Positions 15,711 to 27,290 of a stretch of DNA of 37,019 nucleotides are shown here, in pieces. The notes beneath the pieces were generated by a model. That model ran no database searches and had not been told where the DNA came from. It worked only from the letters and a program-made list of their open reading frames with translations. Position 1 is the first letter of the stretch. The number at the start of each line of letters is the position of its first letter. Position numbers and translations under genes: made by a program. This DNA is from Acetobacteraceae bacterium (lineage in GTDB: Bacteria; Pseudomonadota; Alphaproteobacteria; Acetobacterales; Acetobacteraceae): contig JAIEOP010000384.1 of assembly GCA_019750465.1 (NCBI GenBank), positions 1-37,019 on the forward strand. The letters are read 5' to 3'.

Positions 15711-17687
15711 ATGACCGCGACCAGGATCCTTTGGGGCCAGGTCCTGGTTGTCTTCCTGATCGTGCTCGCCGCGGTCTGGGGCGCGACGCAATGGGTTGCC
15801 TGGCGCCTCGGCTACCAGCCGCAACTCGGGCAGCCGATGGATGTCTGGGGCGGCGTGCCGGTCTACCCGCCGCCCGCCTTCTTCCTGTGGTGGTACTGGT
15901 ACGACGCCTACGCGCCGCGGGTCTTCTACGAGGGCGCCATCATCGCCGCCGCCGGAGGCTTCGCGGCGATCGGCATTGCCATCGGCATGTCCGTGTGGCG
16001 CGCCCGCGAAGCGCGGGACGTCACCACCTACGGCTCGGCCCGCTGGGCGACGGAGCGCGAAGTGCGCGACGCCGGGCTGCTCGCCCCCGATGGCGTTGTG
16101 CTCGGCTGGTTTGCCCGGCGCTACCTTCGCCATGACGGGCCGGAGCACGTGCTGTGCTTCGCGCCGACGCGCTCCGGCAAGGGCGTCGGCCTCGTCGTGC
16201 CGACACTTCTGACCTGGCCGGGTTCGGCCATCGTCCACGACATCAAGGGCGAGAACTGGCAGCTCACCGCCGGCTGGCGGGCGCGCTTCGGGCGCGCGCT
16301 GGTGTTCGATCCGACCAACCCGGCGAGCGCCGCCTACAATCCGCTTCTCGAGGTCCGCCGCGGCGACAGCGAGGTCCGCGACGTGCAAAACATCGCCGAC
16401 ATCCTGGTCGACCCCGAGGGCGCACTGGAGCGACGTAACCACTGGGAGAAGACCAGCCACTCCCTGCTGGTCGGCGCAATCCTGCACGTCCTCTATGCCG
16501 AGGAGGACAAGACCCTCGCCGGCGTGGCGAGCTTCCTTTCCGATCCGCGTCGCCCGATCGAACGCACGCTGGCGGCGATGATGACAACGCCCCACCTCGG
16601 CGACCGGCCGCACCCAGTCGTCGCCTCCGCCGCGCGCGAGTTGCTCAACAAGTCGGATAACGAACGGTCCGGTGTGCTGTCGACGGCGATGAGCTTCCTC
16701 GGCCTCTATCGCGATCCGGTCGTTGCGCAGGTCACCCGCCGCTGCGACTGGCGGATCGCCGACCTGGTCGAAGCGCGCGAGCCGGTCACGCTCTACCTCG
16801 TCGTCCCGCCCTCGGACATCGTCCGCACCAAGCCGCTGGTGCGGCTCGTGCTGAACCAGATCGGCCGCCGGTTGACCGAGTCGCTGGAGAACGAAAGGCG
16901 TCGCCATCGGCTGCTGCTGATGCTCGACGAGTTCCCCGCGCTCGGACGCCTCGACTTCTTCGAGAGCCAGCTCGCCTTCATGGCAGGCTACGGCATCCGG
17001 TCCTTCCTCATCGCGCAGTCGCTGAACCAGATCGAGCGTGCCTACGGGCCAAACAACGCGATCCTCGACAACTGCCACGTCCGCGTCGCCTTCGCGACGA
17101 ACGACGAGCGCACGGCCAAGCGGGTCTCTGATGCGCTCGGCACGGCGACGGAGATCCGCGACAGCCGGAACTATGCGGGCCACCGACTGTCGCCTTGGCT
17201 CGGGCATCTGATGGTGTCGCGGCAGGAGACGGCGCGGCCGCTGCTGACGCCGGGCGAGGTGATGCAGCTGCTACCGACCGACGAGATCGTCCTGGTCTCG
17301 GGCTGCCCGCCGATCCGCGCGCGGAAAGCACGCTACTACGAGGACCGACAGCTGCGTGCGCGCGTGGTCGCGCCACCGGATCCGGCGGCGGCTGCGCCCT
17401 GTGCGCTTCGTGCGGATGACTGGAGCGCACTGAAGCCTCTCTCGCGTAATGATGGGGCGGCATCCGCCGACGCAGGTGACGATGCTGACGGCGGCATCCG
17501 CCGAGAGCCGAGTCTGCCCGAGCACGAACAGATCGCGCCCGAGCCCAGCCCGCCACCCGAAAGAGAGTTCATCTTCGCGGAGGACGATCAGAACGACGAC
17601 GCATCGCGCACCCGTGCCCTCGCAGCGCGTGCTCGCCGCGTGGCCCGCCAGGCGGCACTCGACCCCGACGACGGCATTGCCCTCTGA
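15711..17687 (+). CDS. traG: Type IV coupling protein TraG (VirD4 family)
   Basis: A 658-residue membrane ATPase that links the relaxosome to the mating channel. Two N-terminal membrane segments (about residues 5-25 and 75-95) precede the VirD4 signature, Walker A APTRSGKG at 151-158 and Walker B LLLMLDEFPALG near 402-413. The chosen start is ATG 15711 (MTATRILWGQ); the frame is open upstream to 15516, but that part overlaps the relaxase and has no similarity. The acidic tail (EPSPPPEREFIFAEDDQ) is variable in the family. The CopG gene follows six bases later. All catalytic motifs are present. Confidence 0.94.
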   Translation: MTATRILWGQVLVVFLIVLAAVWGATQWVAWRLGYQPQLGQPMDVWGGVPVYPPPAFFLWWYWYDAYAPRVFYEGAIIAAAGGFAAIGIAIGMSVWRAREARDVTTYGSARWATEREVRDAGLLAPDGVVLGWFARRYLRHDGPEHVLCFAPTRSGKGVGLVVPTLLTWPGSAIVHDIKGENWQLTAGWRARFGRALVFDPTNPASAAYNPLLEVRRGDSEVRDVQNIADILVDPEGALERRNHWEKTSHSLLVGAILHVLYAEEDKTLAGVASFLSDPRRPIERTLAAMMTTPHLGDRPHPVVASAARELLNKSDNERSGVLSTAMSFLGLYRDPVVAQVTRRCDWRIADLVEAREPVTLYLVVPPSDIVRTKPLVRLVLNQIGRRLTESLENERRRHRLLLMLDEFPALGRLDFFESQLAFMAGYGIRSFLIAQSLNQIERAYGPNNAILDNCHVRVAFATNDERTAKRVSDALGTATEIRDSRNYAGHRLSPWLGHLMVSRQETARPLLTPGEVMQLLPTDEIVLVSGCPPIRARKARYYEDRQLRARVVAPPDPAAAAPCALRADDWSALKPLSRNDGAASADAGDDADGGIRREPSLPEHEQIAPEPSPPPEREFIFAEDDQNDDASRTRALAARARRVARQAALDPDDGIAL

Positions 17688-17693
17688 CCTGCC

Positions 17694-18122
17694 ATGCGCA
17701 CCAAGGCGACCTTCCGGCTGCCCCCTGATCTGATCCGGCGTCTCGCCGATTACGCGGCGCGGAAGGGCGTGAGCCAAGCGGTCGTGGTCGAGGCCGCGCT
17801 CGAGAGCTACCTTTCGCCGGATGGTTCCGACCGGCTGGAGGCGGCTCTGGCACGTCGGCTCGATCGCCTGTCGCGCGCCAGCGAACGGCTGGAACGCCAC
17901 GTCACCATCGGCAACGAGGCGCTCGCGCTCTTCGTGCGCTTCTGGCTCACCATCACACCACCACTGCCAGACGCGGCCAATGCCGCCGCTCAGGCCAAGG
18001 GACGGGAGCGATACCAAGCATTCATCGAGACACTCGGACGCCGACTTGCCCAGAGCGGTGGCCTCGCCGGTGAAGTGGCTTCTGAGCAGTTGCGTGAGCA
18101 CTCGGACGCACAATCACATTAG
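17694..18122 (+). CDS. CopG-type ribbon-helix-helix regulator
   Basis: A 142-residue protein. Residues 1-45 form the ribbon-helix-helix (KATFRLPPDLIRRLADYAARKGVSQ) and a longer C-terminal helical part continues with RLDRLSRASERLERHV and a hydrophobic stretch (ALALFVRFWLTITPPLP). The same gene stands between traG and trbB in related elements, where it is presumed to regulate transfer. Here its normal neighbour trbB lies 13.2 kb away. Its C-terminus looks complete, so the foreign block was inserted after it rather than into it. Confidence 0.88.
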   Translation: MRTKATFRLPPDLIRRLADYAARKGVSQAVVVEAALESYLSPDGSDRLEAALARRLDRLSRASERLERHVTIGNEALALFVRFWLTITPPLPDAANAAAQAKGRERYQAFIETLGRRLAQSGGLAGEVASEQLREHSDAQSH

Positions 18123-18506
18123 CGGTGCAGGATATGGGCAGCATGCAGCAACATCATGGCGGCGAGTCACGACCACAGCGCCTGCTTGCCGGCAAACGAT
18201 TGTCAGCGAGGTCATCGCAGCGACGTATGCAGCCCGCCCCTCAGCAACGCGAATCGGAGATCGCCCGGCTCATGAACATCGAGAGAAGGCAATGGGCCAG
18301 GCTGATGGGCGATCAACCGCACCAACACCCACACGAGAAGCGAAATTCCTGCAAGAACTAGGGTGAGCTGCGCGATGTTATTCAGGCGAGCACGGATTAC
18401 AAGCGCCATCGGCAACGCTCATCCAGCGCGGCGTCGAGCCCCGACAAGGCATCGGCGACCGTCGGCCGGCGCGCGGATCGCGGGGCCGGCGGCCGCGACG
18501 CCAGGT
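18123..18506. other. Left boundary region of the stress island, no confident gene
   Basis: There are 384 bases between the CopG stop and the last hsp20 gene. Two weak overlapping frames are seen. The plus-strand one at 18134-18361 gives a basic, Gln/His-rich peptide with no known relatives. The minus-strand one at 18212-18409 gives 65 residues with a clear hydrophobic helix (IAQLTLVLAGISLLVWVLVRLI) and could be a small membrane protein downstream of the hsp20 genes. An inverted repeat TCGCGG-N9-CCGCGA (18478-18498) lies just after the hsp20 stop but has no T-run. I see no insertion sequence or clear direct repeat here. Confidence 0.4.
18212..18409 (-). CDS. Possible small membrane protein
   Basis: A 65-residue frame starting at ATG 18409. 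Residues 10-33 form one long hydrophobic segment ending in positive charges, consistent with a single membrane helix. It is co-directional with the hsp20 genes and starts 98 bases after the last one stops. There is no strong ribosome-binding site and no family match, and the codon bias is not decisive, so this may be chance. Confidence 0.3.
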   Translation of the reverse strand: MALVIRARLNNIAQLTLVLAGISLLVWVLVRLIAHQPGPLPSLDVHEPGDLRFALLRGGLHTSLR

Positions 18507-18998
18507 TCAGCCCGCCTTCACCTCGATCCGCTTGACCTTGGCCTGCGCCTCGGGCGTCTGCGGCAGGCGGATGGTCAGCACGCCGTTCTTGAAGCTCGCC
18601 TCGGCCTTGCTGCCATCCACCCCGGGCGGCAGCGGCACGGCGCGGTAGATCGAGCCGTAGCTGCGCTCGGAGAGGTAGTAGCCCTTCTTCTCCTCCTGCC
18701 GCTCGATGCGCTTCTCGCCCTTGACCGTCAGCATGTCGTCGGCGACCGCCACCTCGATGTCCTTCATCTCCATCCCCGGCAGTTCGATGGAGATCTCCAC
18801 CGCATTGTCGGTCTGCACCACGTCCGACTTCGCCTCGCTCTGGCCCCAGGGCCAGTCGAGCTTGCCGAAGCGGTTCCAGAAGTTCTCGAACACCTGGTTC
18901 ATCTCCCTCTGCAGTGAGGCGATGGCGTTCGGTTCGGCGGCCTTGGCCTCGGGCGCATCGCCCTTACGAGCCCAGGGGATAAGGTCCTTGATCTGCAT
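18507..18998 (-). CDS. hsp20: Small heat-shock protein Hsp20 (third of three)
   Basis: A 163-residue ATP-independent holdase chaperone that binds unfolding proteins. The alpha-crystallin domain spans about residues 58-150, with VEISIELPGM, the conserved GVLTIRLP near the end and a C-terminal IEVKAG. The N-terminal arm carries NQVFENFWNRFG, typical of the larger members. A strong GGAGG ribosome-binding site stands in the 20-base gap to the preceding hsp20. It is the longest of the three tandem copies and the closest to the shsp20 of known tLST islands in layout (inference). Confidence 0.93.
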   Translation of the reverse strand: MQIKDLIPWARKGDAPEAKAAEPNAIASLQREMNQVFENFWNRFGKLDWPWGQSEAKSDVVQTDNAVEISIELPGMEMKDIEVAVADDMLTVKGEKRIERQEEKKGYYLSERSYGSIYRAVPLPPGVDGSKAEASFKNGVLTIRLPQTPEAQAKVKRIEVKAG

Positions 18999-19018
18999 GT
19001 CGGTTCCTCCTTCTTGGT

Positions 19019-19414
19019 TCAGGCGGCCTTGACGCGGATCGTGCGGGGCTGGGCCTCAGCCGCACGCGGCAGGCTGAGCGTCAGCACGCCGTTTCGCATC
19101 ACGGCCTCGATCCGCTCAGCGTCGAAATCCTCGGACAGAGCGAAGGCGCGCTCGTAATCGCCCGGCTCGTATTCGAGGTGCGCGGGGCGCAGGTTCTCGG
19201 GCTGCGGGTTGCGGCCGCGACCGCGCACGGTCAGCACCCGCTTCTCGAGCGTGACTTCCACATCCTCGGGCGCGACGCCCGGCATTTCCAGCACCAGCAT
19301 CGGGCCGTCGCGCGTCTCGACCACGTCGGTCAGGGGGCGCCAGACTGGAACGCCGCGGGTCGTCTCGGGCGCGGCCGGGGTCTGGGCAGGGGTGGCGGTC
19401 AGTTCGGTGCTCAT
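19019..19414 (-). CDS. hsp20: Small heat-shock protein Hsp20 (second of three)
   Basis: A 131-residue Hsp20-family chaperone. The alpha-crystallin domain covers about residues 28-127, with MLVLEMPGVAPEDVEVTLE, the VLTVRGRGR strand and GVLTLSLPRA near the C-terminus. The N-terminal arm is short and rich in Ala, Pro and Thr. An AAGGAGG ribosome-binding site begins directly after the stop of the upstream hsp20, 16 bases away, so the genes form one transcript. It probably co-assembles with or complements the other two copies; this is inferred. Confidence 0.92.
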   Translation of the reverse strand: MSTELTATPAQTPAAPETTRGVPVWRPLTDVVETRDGPMLVLEMPGVAPEDVEVTLEKRVLTVRGRGRNPQPENLRPAHLEYEPGDYERAFALSEDFDAERIEAVMRNGVLTLSLPRAAEAQPRTIRVKAA

Positions 19415-19429
19415 GGGGCGATCCTCCTT

Positions 19430-19855
19430 TCAGCCAGCCTTGATCTCGATGCGCCGCGGGCGATCGGCCTCGGGGCGACGGACGGCGATGCGCAGCACGC
19501 CGTCGGCGAAGCGCGCCTCGACCAGGTCGGAATCGACGCGAAAGGGCAGGCGGATAGCGCGGGAGAAGCGCCCGAAGGCACGCTCGCGGCGCTGCCAGGA
19601 CGCGCCCTCCGGCAGGTCGGGCGCGCGGCGCTCCCCGGCGATGGTCAGGACGTCATCCTTGACGGAGATGTCGATATCCTGCGGCTCGACGCCCGGCACT
19701 TCTGCGATGATCGCTGCCGCCTCGTCGTTCTGCCACACATTGACGGCCGGAAAGACCGGCGCCGCCGTGCTGAAGGAGGCACGGTCCAGCGCCTCGCTGA
19801 CGCGCCGCAGCAGCGCGAAGGGATCAGCGGGGTAGAGTGTCATTGGATTGAGCAT
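19430..19855 (-). CDS. hsp20: Small heat-shock protein Hsp20 (first of three)
   Basis: A 141-residue Hsp20-family chaperone and the first gene of the tandem trio. It has PFALLRRVSEALDRA in the N-terminal arm, AAAIIAEVPGVEPQDIDISV and VLTIAGERR in the crystallin domain, GRFSRAIRLP, and GVLRIAVRRPE near the end. An AAAGGAGG site lies six bases before ATG 19855. A 321-base gap separates it from the NDUFS4-like gene, so the trio probably has its own promoter, perhaps of the heat-shock sigma type. Confidence 0.92.
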   Translation of the reverse strand: MLNPMTLYPADPFALLRRVSEALDRASFSTAAPVFPAVNVWQNDEAAAIIAEVPGVEPQDIDISVKDDVLTIAGERRAPDLPEGASWQRRERAFGRFSRAIRLPFRVDSDLVEARFADGVLRIAVRRPEADRPRRIEIKAG

Positions 19856-20176
19856 GATTTCCTCCTTTCGCGGCCCTCGCGGCCCGCCCTGACGGAAGCC
19901 ATGCCATGGGGCGCGTGGCGTGCCCCTGAAGCCGACGGCACCAGTCTTCTCCCCGCTTCGCGGCGGAACCCTGGTGGCCTGCCGTGATGGCCAGACCCGT
20001 CAACCTGCGAACCCCGATTGGGCGTTCCGACGACGATCAAGGTCGCCCACGACCGAGATTCAAGACGTGCATTATGCGTCGCGCGTCGGCCAGCCATACC
20101 GCCGGCGCGAGCCACCGGCGGGGCAGCCGAATTGTCCTGCTGCGCACCGAAACCGCCCGACGGCACCGCGACCGCC
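19856..20176 (-). promoter_or_regulatory. Leader of the hsp20 trio, weak RpoH-like promoter
   Basis: There are 321 bases without a gene. On the minus strand CTTGAA (20059-20064) is followed after 16 bases by CCTTGAT (20036-20042), a poor match to alphaproteobacterial heat-shock promoters. The transcript would have a leader of about 180 bases, which leaves room for an RNA thermometer, but I see no clear ROSE or fourU motif. A hairpin CCGCCGG-N9-CCGGCGG (20099-20121) lies downstream of the NDUFS4-like stop and may separate the two transcripts. Confidence 0.25.
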
Positions 20177-20755
20177 TCACGCGATCCTCACCCCGGTCCA
20201 GGCGGGAGGATCGCTTGCCGGAAAGGACTCTAGACTGGCCTCCTCGACCGGATCCTGTCTCGGCTCATCCTCGGCATGGGCAGCAAGGAGCCAAGGCCGA
20301 ACGCGGCTGATCGCGTCGCTCATGTCGCTCCGCAGCTGCTCCGCGTAGCTTCTGTAGCGCACGCGACGCGGGGGTGGCTCCGCGACCTCGTAGCGCCATC
20401 CGTGCCGCTCGGCGAAGGCTTCCGCGCTCTGCCTGTCCGGGAACTCAAGTCGCACGAGCGCGAGCGGATCCGTGCTGCCGATCCATCCGGTGAGCGGGTC
20501 GATCGGCGGCGGCGACGATGGCACGAACTCCAGGACCCAGCGCTGCCGTCCTGGCGCGGATTGCGTGACGGAACGACCCGGCTGATGGATGCGCACGAGC
20601 GGGAGCCGCCATCGGCCGGCCGATGAAGCGCCGCCCGGCAGGAGCGGCACCGATTTTTCCGGGCCGGTCCCGCTCCCCGCTCCGGTAGCTGGCGCCACTG
20701 CCTCGCCCCAAGTCGGAAGAGAGGCCGGAAGGACTGAAGGTGGGCGTGAGGCCAT
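20177..20755 (-). CDS. NDUFS4-like (ETC complex I subunit domain) protein with stress-protein tail
   Basis: A 192-residue protein. Residues 50-145 match the ETC complex I subunit conserved region known from NDUFS4: VRIHQPGRSVTQSA, RQRWVLEFVPSSPPPIDPLTGW, VRLEFPDRQSAEAFAERHGW and a Y-E-V-P-R-SYAEQLR end. The last 30 residues carry EEASLESFPASDPPAW, a motif shared by many small alphaproteobacterial proteins of unknown role. The first 50 residues are low in complexity. It starts 11 bases after the clpG stop, so it is likely co-transcribed. Why a complex I-type domain sits in a chaperone island is unclear; protection of respiratory chain assembly is only a guess. Confidence 0.75.
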   Translation of the reverse strand: MASRPPSVLPASLPTWGEAVAPATGAGSGTGPEKSVPLLPGGASSAGRWRLPLVRIHQPGRSVTQSAPGRQRWVLEFVPSSPPPIDPLTGWIGSTDPLALVRLEFPDRQSAEAFAERHGWRYEVAEPPPRRVRYRSYAEQLRSDMSDAISRVRPWLLAAHAEDEPRQDPVEEASLESFPASDPPAWTGVRIA

Positions 20756-20766
20756 GGCGGCAGCGT

Positions 20767-23586
<2,820 letters not shown>

Positions 23587-23652
23587 CAGATCCGCTCCCT
23601 CTCCGGATCCGCTGCCAAGGTCGCGGATCCTGTCATGGCGTGTCTGTCGTCC

Positions 23653-25461
23653 TCATACCGCATCCCGCTGCCGCAGCGGCGGGAAATCTTCCGGCGTGAT
23701 CGTCTCGCGCTCCAGCAGCAGCCGGGTGCCGGCCTCGAGGTCGGCGCGGCGTTCGGCCAGCAAAGCCTTGGCGCGCGCATAGGCCGCATCGATCAGTTCG
23801 CGCACCGCGACATCCACCTCGCGCGCCGTCGCCTCGGAATAGTCGCGCGGCGTGATGCCCGGCACGCCGTCGCCGAGGAAGCTCTGCCGCTCGGGCTCCA
23901 GCACCGCCTGGCCGAGCGAGGGATGCATCCCGAAGCGGGTGACGATCTGCCGCGCGATGTCGGTCACGCGCGCGAGGTCGTCCGCCGCGCCGGTCGAGAT
24001 CTCGCCGAGCACGAGGTCCTCGGCCGCGCGGCCGGCCAGCAGCACGACCATGCGGTTCTCGAGGTCGCGCCGGGTGATGAGGAAGCGGTCCTCGGTCGGC
24101 CGCGTCATGGTGTAGCCCAGCGCGCCGATCGAGCGCGGGATGATCGAGACCTTGTGCACGGGATCAGCCCCGGGCAGGGAGGCGGCGGCGAGCGCATGGC
24201 CCATCTCGTGCCAGGCCACCGCCTCGCGCTCCTTCTGATTCAGCACGCGCCCCTTGCGTTCGAGGCCGGCGACGATGCGCTCGATCGCGGCGGTGACATC
24301 GGCCATGCTCACTGCCTCGGCGCCGCGGCGGGTCGCCTGGATCGCCGCCTCGTTCACCAGGTTGGCGAGTTCCGCGCCCGAGAAGCCCGGCGTCAGCCCG
24401 GCGATCTGCTCGATGTCCAGCCCTGCGTGCTTCACCTTCTTGAGATGCACGCGCAGGATGGCGGCGCGGCCGGACTTGTCGGGACGGTCCACCACCACCT
24501 GGCGGTCGAAGCGCCCGGCGCGCAGCAGCGCGGGGTCGAGGATTTCGGGGCGGTTGGTGGCGGCGAGCAGCACGATCCCCTCGCGCGGGTCGAAGCCGTC
24601 GAGTTCGGTCAGCAGCTGGTTGAGCGTCTGCTCCTTCTCGTCATGGCCGCCGCCGAAGGCGCCGGCGCCGCGCCGCCGCCCCAGCGCATCCAGCTCGTCG
24701 ATGAAAATGATGCAGGGCGCTGCCTTGCGCGCCTGCTCGAAGAGGTCGCGCACGCGCGCCGCACCCACGCCCACGAACATCTCGACGAATTCGGAGCCGG
24801 AGATGGAGAAGAACGGCACCCCCGCCTCGCCGGCCACGGCGCGCGCGACCAGGGTCTTGCCGGTCCCCGGCGGGCCGACCAGCAGGATGCCCTTCGGAAT
24901 GCGCGCGCCGAGGCGGCCGTATTTCTCGGGAGACTTCAGGAAGTCGACGATCTCCCGCAACTCGGCCTTGGCCTCGTCGATGCCGGCGACGTCGTCGAAG
25001 GTGACGCCCGTGTCCTTCTCGACATAGACCTTCGCCTTGGACTTGCCGACCGACATCAGCCCGCCGAAGCCCTGTCGCTCCGCGACATGGCGGAACAGGA
25101 ACATCCAGACCCCGAAGAAGACCAGCGCCGGCAGCACCCAGGACAGTACGGTCGAGAGGAAGGTGTTCTGGATCGTGCCGTCGTAGCGCGCGGTGGACTG
25201 TTCAAGCCGGCGCGTCAGGTCCTCCGGCACGATGGTGGTCAGGAAATGCGTCCGGCCCTCGATCGGCTCACGGTAGCGGCCGAAGATGCTGTCCGGGCGG
25301 ACCTGGACCTCGGCGATGCGGTCCAGCTGCAGCAGTTCCAGGAAACGCGAATAGGGGATGCGCTCGGTCACCGACGCGCCCTGCCACCAGCCCTGGAAAA
25401 GCAGGAGCAGCAGGAAGGCCCCGATCCAGTACCAGATATTGAATTGTTGCTGCCTGTTCAC
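23653..25461 (-). CDS. ftsH: FtsH-type membrane AAA+ zinc protease
   Basis: A 602-residue membrane protease that removes damaged membrane and cytosolic proteins. Membrane helices at about residues 9-24 and 103-124 flank a periplasmic loop. The AAA domain has Walker A GPPGTGKT (196-203), IIFIDELDA and the second region of homology [20 protein letters not shown]. The zinc site is HEMGHA (418-423), with Met where housekeeping FtsH usually has Ala, and a later Asp near 497. It is a second, cargo-borne FtsH rather than the chromosomal copy, judging by its neighbours. It is flanked by psiE and clpK on the same strand. Confidence 0.95.
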   Translation of the reverse strand: MNRQQQFNIWYWIGAFLLLLLFQGWWQGASVTERIPYSRFLELLQLDRIAEVQVRPDSIFGRYREPIEGRTHFLTTIVPEDLTRRLEQSTARYDGTIQNTFLSTVLSWVLPALVFFGVWMFLFRHVAERQGFGGLMSVGKSKAKVYVEKDTGVTFDDVAGIDEAKAELREIVDFLKSPEKYGRLGARIPKGILLVGPPGTGKTLVARAVAGEAGVPFFSISGSEFVEMFVGVGAARVRDLFEQARKAAPCIIFIDELDALGRRRGAGAFGGGHDEKEQTLNQLLTELDGFDPREGIVLLAATNRPEILDPALLRAGRFDRQVVVDRPDKSGRAAILRVHLKKVKHAGLDIEQIAGLTPGFSGAELANLVNEAAIQATRRGAEAVSMADVTAAIERIVAGLERKGRVLNQKEREAVAWHEMGHALAAASLPGADPVHKVSIIPRSIGALGYTMTRPTEDRFLITRRDLENRMVVLLAGRAAEDLVLGEISTGAADDLARVTDIARQIVTRFGMHPSLGQAVLEPERQSFLGDGVPGITPRDYSEATAREVDVAVRELIDAAYARAKALLAERRADLEAGTRLLLERETITPEDFPPLRQRDAV

Positions 25462-25538
25462 GTACGGCTCCGACCGTCAGCGCGAAGCGGATATGAACGC
25501 ACAAGACCTTTCGGCCGTAAGGGACAAAAGCAGGCGGA

Positions 25539-26042
25539 TCAGGGGGGCCTCGTCTCTGCGCCCTGAAGCGTTGCGGCATCGGCGTCGCGCCGGTCCTGGT
25601 CGCGCACCAGCCAATAGACGATGCCGAGCGCCAGCATCGCCGCGCCGAGCGCGAGCAGCTTCATCGCCTCGGTCTGGCTGAGGTCGAGGATGATGAACTT
25701 CCGCACCACCGCGAGCATGGCAATCATCACCACCGCGCGCACCTGGACGATGCCGAAGCGCCGTTCCACGACGACCAGCAGGGAACGCTTGAACTCCAGA
25801 GCGATGACGACGGTGAAGATCGCGCCGAACACGGTCTGGAACACCGCCGGATCCGTGGGGTCGAAGATGTCCACCAGAAGCAGCGAGGTGGCGACCAGCT
25901 TGAGCAGGTTCCACAGCGCGGCCAGGACGATCAGCGCGATCAGGAGCGTCAGCACAAAGACGACGACCTGCTCGAACTTCTCGTAGAAGGTCAGGGACCG
26001 CCAGAGCATGGAGTTGCCACGCGGTGACTTCGGTTCGCTCAT
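25539..26042 (-). CDS. psiE: PsiE-family membrane protein
   Basis: A 167-residue integral membrane protein with four hydrophobic segments (about residues 26-48, 68-85, 100-117 and 128-146) and the PsiE family pattern FEQVVVFVLTLLIALIV, FGAIFTVVIALEFKRSL and VRAVVMIAMLAVVRKFIILD. The E. coli relative is phosphate-starvation inducible with unknown biochemistry; members occur in tLST islands beside degP. Its ATG overlaps the stop of the protease gene (ATGA), indicating co-translation. The role in stress tolerance is inferred from context. Confidence 0.92.
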   Translation of the reverse strand: MSEPKSPRGNSMLWRSLTFYEKFEQVVVFVLTLLIALIVLAALWNLLKLVATSLLLVDIFDPTDPAVFQTVFGAIFTVVIALEFKRSLLVVVERRFGIVQVRAVVMIAMLAVVRKFIILDLSQTEAMKLLALGAAMLALGIVYWLVRDQDRRDADAATLQGAETRPP

Positions 26043-27163
26043 CGGCCCGCATCCAATGTGACAGCGATCTCAAGGCGCGTGCCGTCGCGCAGGATCGTCA
26101 GCGTGAGGGTATCACCCGGCGCGTGCCGGTCGAGCGCGGCAAGCAGTTCCGCCACCCGGCGCAGCGGGCGCCCCTCTACCGCGAGGATGACATCGCCCGC
26201 CTGGAAGCCGCCGTCGCGCATGAGACGGGCCGGGCGGATCCCGGCGCGCTCCGCGGCCGAGCCCGGATCGACCTCGAGCGCGAAGACACCCTCGATGCCA
26301 AGGCGCGCCGACAGCGCGGCATTGAGCTGTTCCTCGGCCCGGACGCCGAGCGAGGGGCGGATGTAGCGTCCCTGCGCGATCAGCCGCGGCACCACGCGGT
26401 TCACCGTGTCCACCGGCACCGCGAAGCCGATCCCGGCCGAGGCGCCGGAGGGGCTGTAGATCGCGGTGTTCACGCCGATCAGCCGGCCGGCGGAATCGAG
26501 CAGCGGCCCGCCCGAATTGCCCGGGTTGATCGCGGCGTCGGTCTGGATCAGCCGCTCGATGACGGCGCCGGTCTCGCTGGGCAGCTCGCGGTTCAGCGCG
26601 GAGATGATGCCGGTGGTCAGGGTCCAGTCCAGGCCGAAGGGATTGCCGATGGCGAAGACCTTCTGGCCGACGCGCAGGTCATGGCTGGTGCCGATCGGCA
26701 AGGGCTCGGGCCGGCCGGTGCCGACGCCGATGCGCAGCACCGCGAGGTCATGGGCCGGGCTCGTGCCGACCAGCACGGCGTCGTAGGCGCGGCCATCGGC
26801 CAGGCGGACCATCGCACCGGACGCGCCGGCGATGACATGATCATTGGTGACGACATGGCCGAGCCGGTCCCACAGGAAGCCGGAACCGGTCCCCCGCGGC
26901 ACCTGCAGGGCGTTGCGCGTCCAGGGGTTCAGCACGCGTTCGGTGGTGGCGATGAACACCACCGATCCGCGCGCCTGCTCGAAGAGGGCGATGGTCGAAC
27001 GCTCGTCCTCCGCAAGGTCGCCGCGCGGCGTGACGACGCGCGGCTCCGCCCGGCCGGCGAGAAGTTCGGCCTGCAGCAGCGGGAAGCTCTGCCAGGCGGC
27101 GATGAGGACGAGCGCCGCCAACATCAGCAGCATGGTCCGGAACATGAATCGACCATTGTCCAA
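26039..27163 (-). CDS. degP: HtrA-family serine protease, DegS-like layout (tLST DegP)
   Basis: A periplasmic quality-control protease anchored by one N-terminal helix (MLLMLAALVLIAAW). The trypsin-like domain shows the His in VVTNDHVI, the Asp in AHDLAVLRI and the Ser in NPGNSGGPLL, so the triad is complete. Only one PDZ domain follows (SLGVRAEEQL to the end), as in DegS, whereas classical DegP has two. The start is uncertain: TTG 27163 has AGGAGA seven bases upstream, ATG 27145 follows six codons later, and an ATG at 27223 gives a longer product. It begins the psiE-ftsH-clpK transcript. Confidence 0.92.
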   Translation of the reverse strand: MDNGRFMFRTMLLMLAALVLIAAWQSFPLLQAELLAGRAEPRVVTPRGDLAEDERSTIALFEQARGSVVFIATTERVLNPWTRNALQVPRGTGSGFLWDRLGHVVTNDHVIAGASGAMVRLADGRAYDAVLVGTSPAHDLAVLRIGVGTGRPEPLPIGTSHDLRVGQKVFAIGNPFGLDWTLTTGIISALNRELPSETGAVIERLIQTDAAINPGNSGGPLLDSAGRLIGVNTAIYSPSGASAGIGFAVPVDTVNRVVPRLIAQGRYIRPSLGVRAEEQLNAALSARLGIEGVFALEVDPGSAAERAGIRPARLMRDGGFQAGDVILAVEGRPLRRVAELLAALDRHAPGDTLTLTILRDGTRLEIAVTLDAGR

Positions 27164-27290
27164 CGCGGAACTCTCCTGCCAGCTGAGCCTCCGGGACGCA
27201 GGGTGCCCCTGCCGCCCGATCATGCGAAGCCCCGTTCTTCAGCCGCGCCCTTTTCGCTGAAGCGGCCGGGCGGGGGTGGGCATCTGCCCA

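Noticed and set aside
18134-18361. Plus-strand frame encoding a Gln/His-rich basic peptide
   Set aside because: No relatives recognised, and a competing minus-strand frame with a membrane helix overlaps it; neither is secure.
27237-27262. CTTCAGC-N12-GCTGAAG hairpin between mbfA and the htrA gene
   Set aside because: No T-run on the minus strand, so it is not a convincing terminator.
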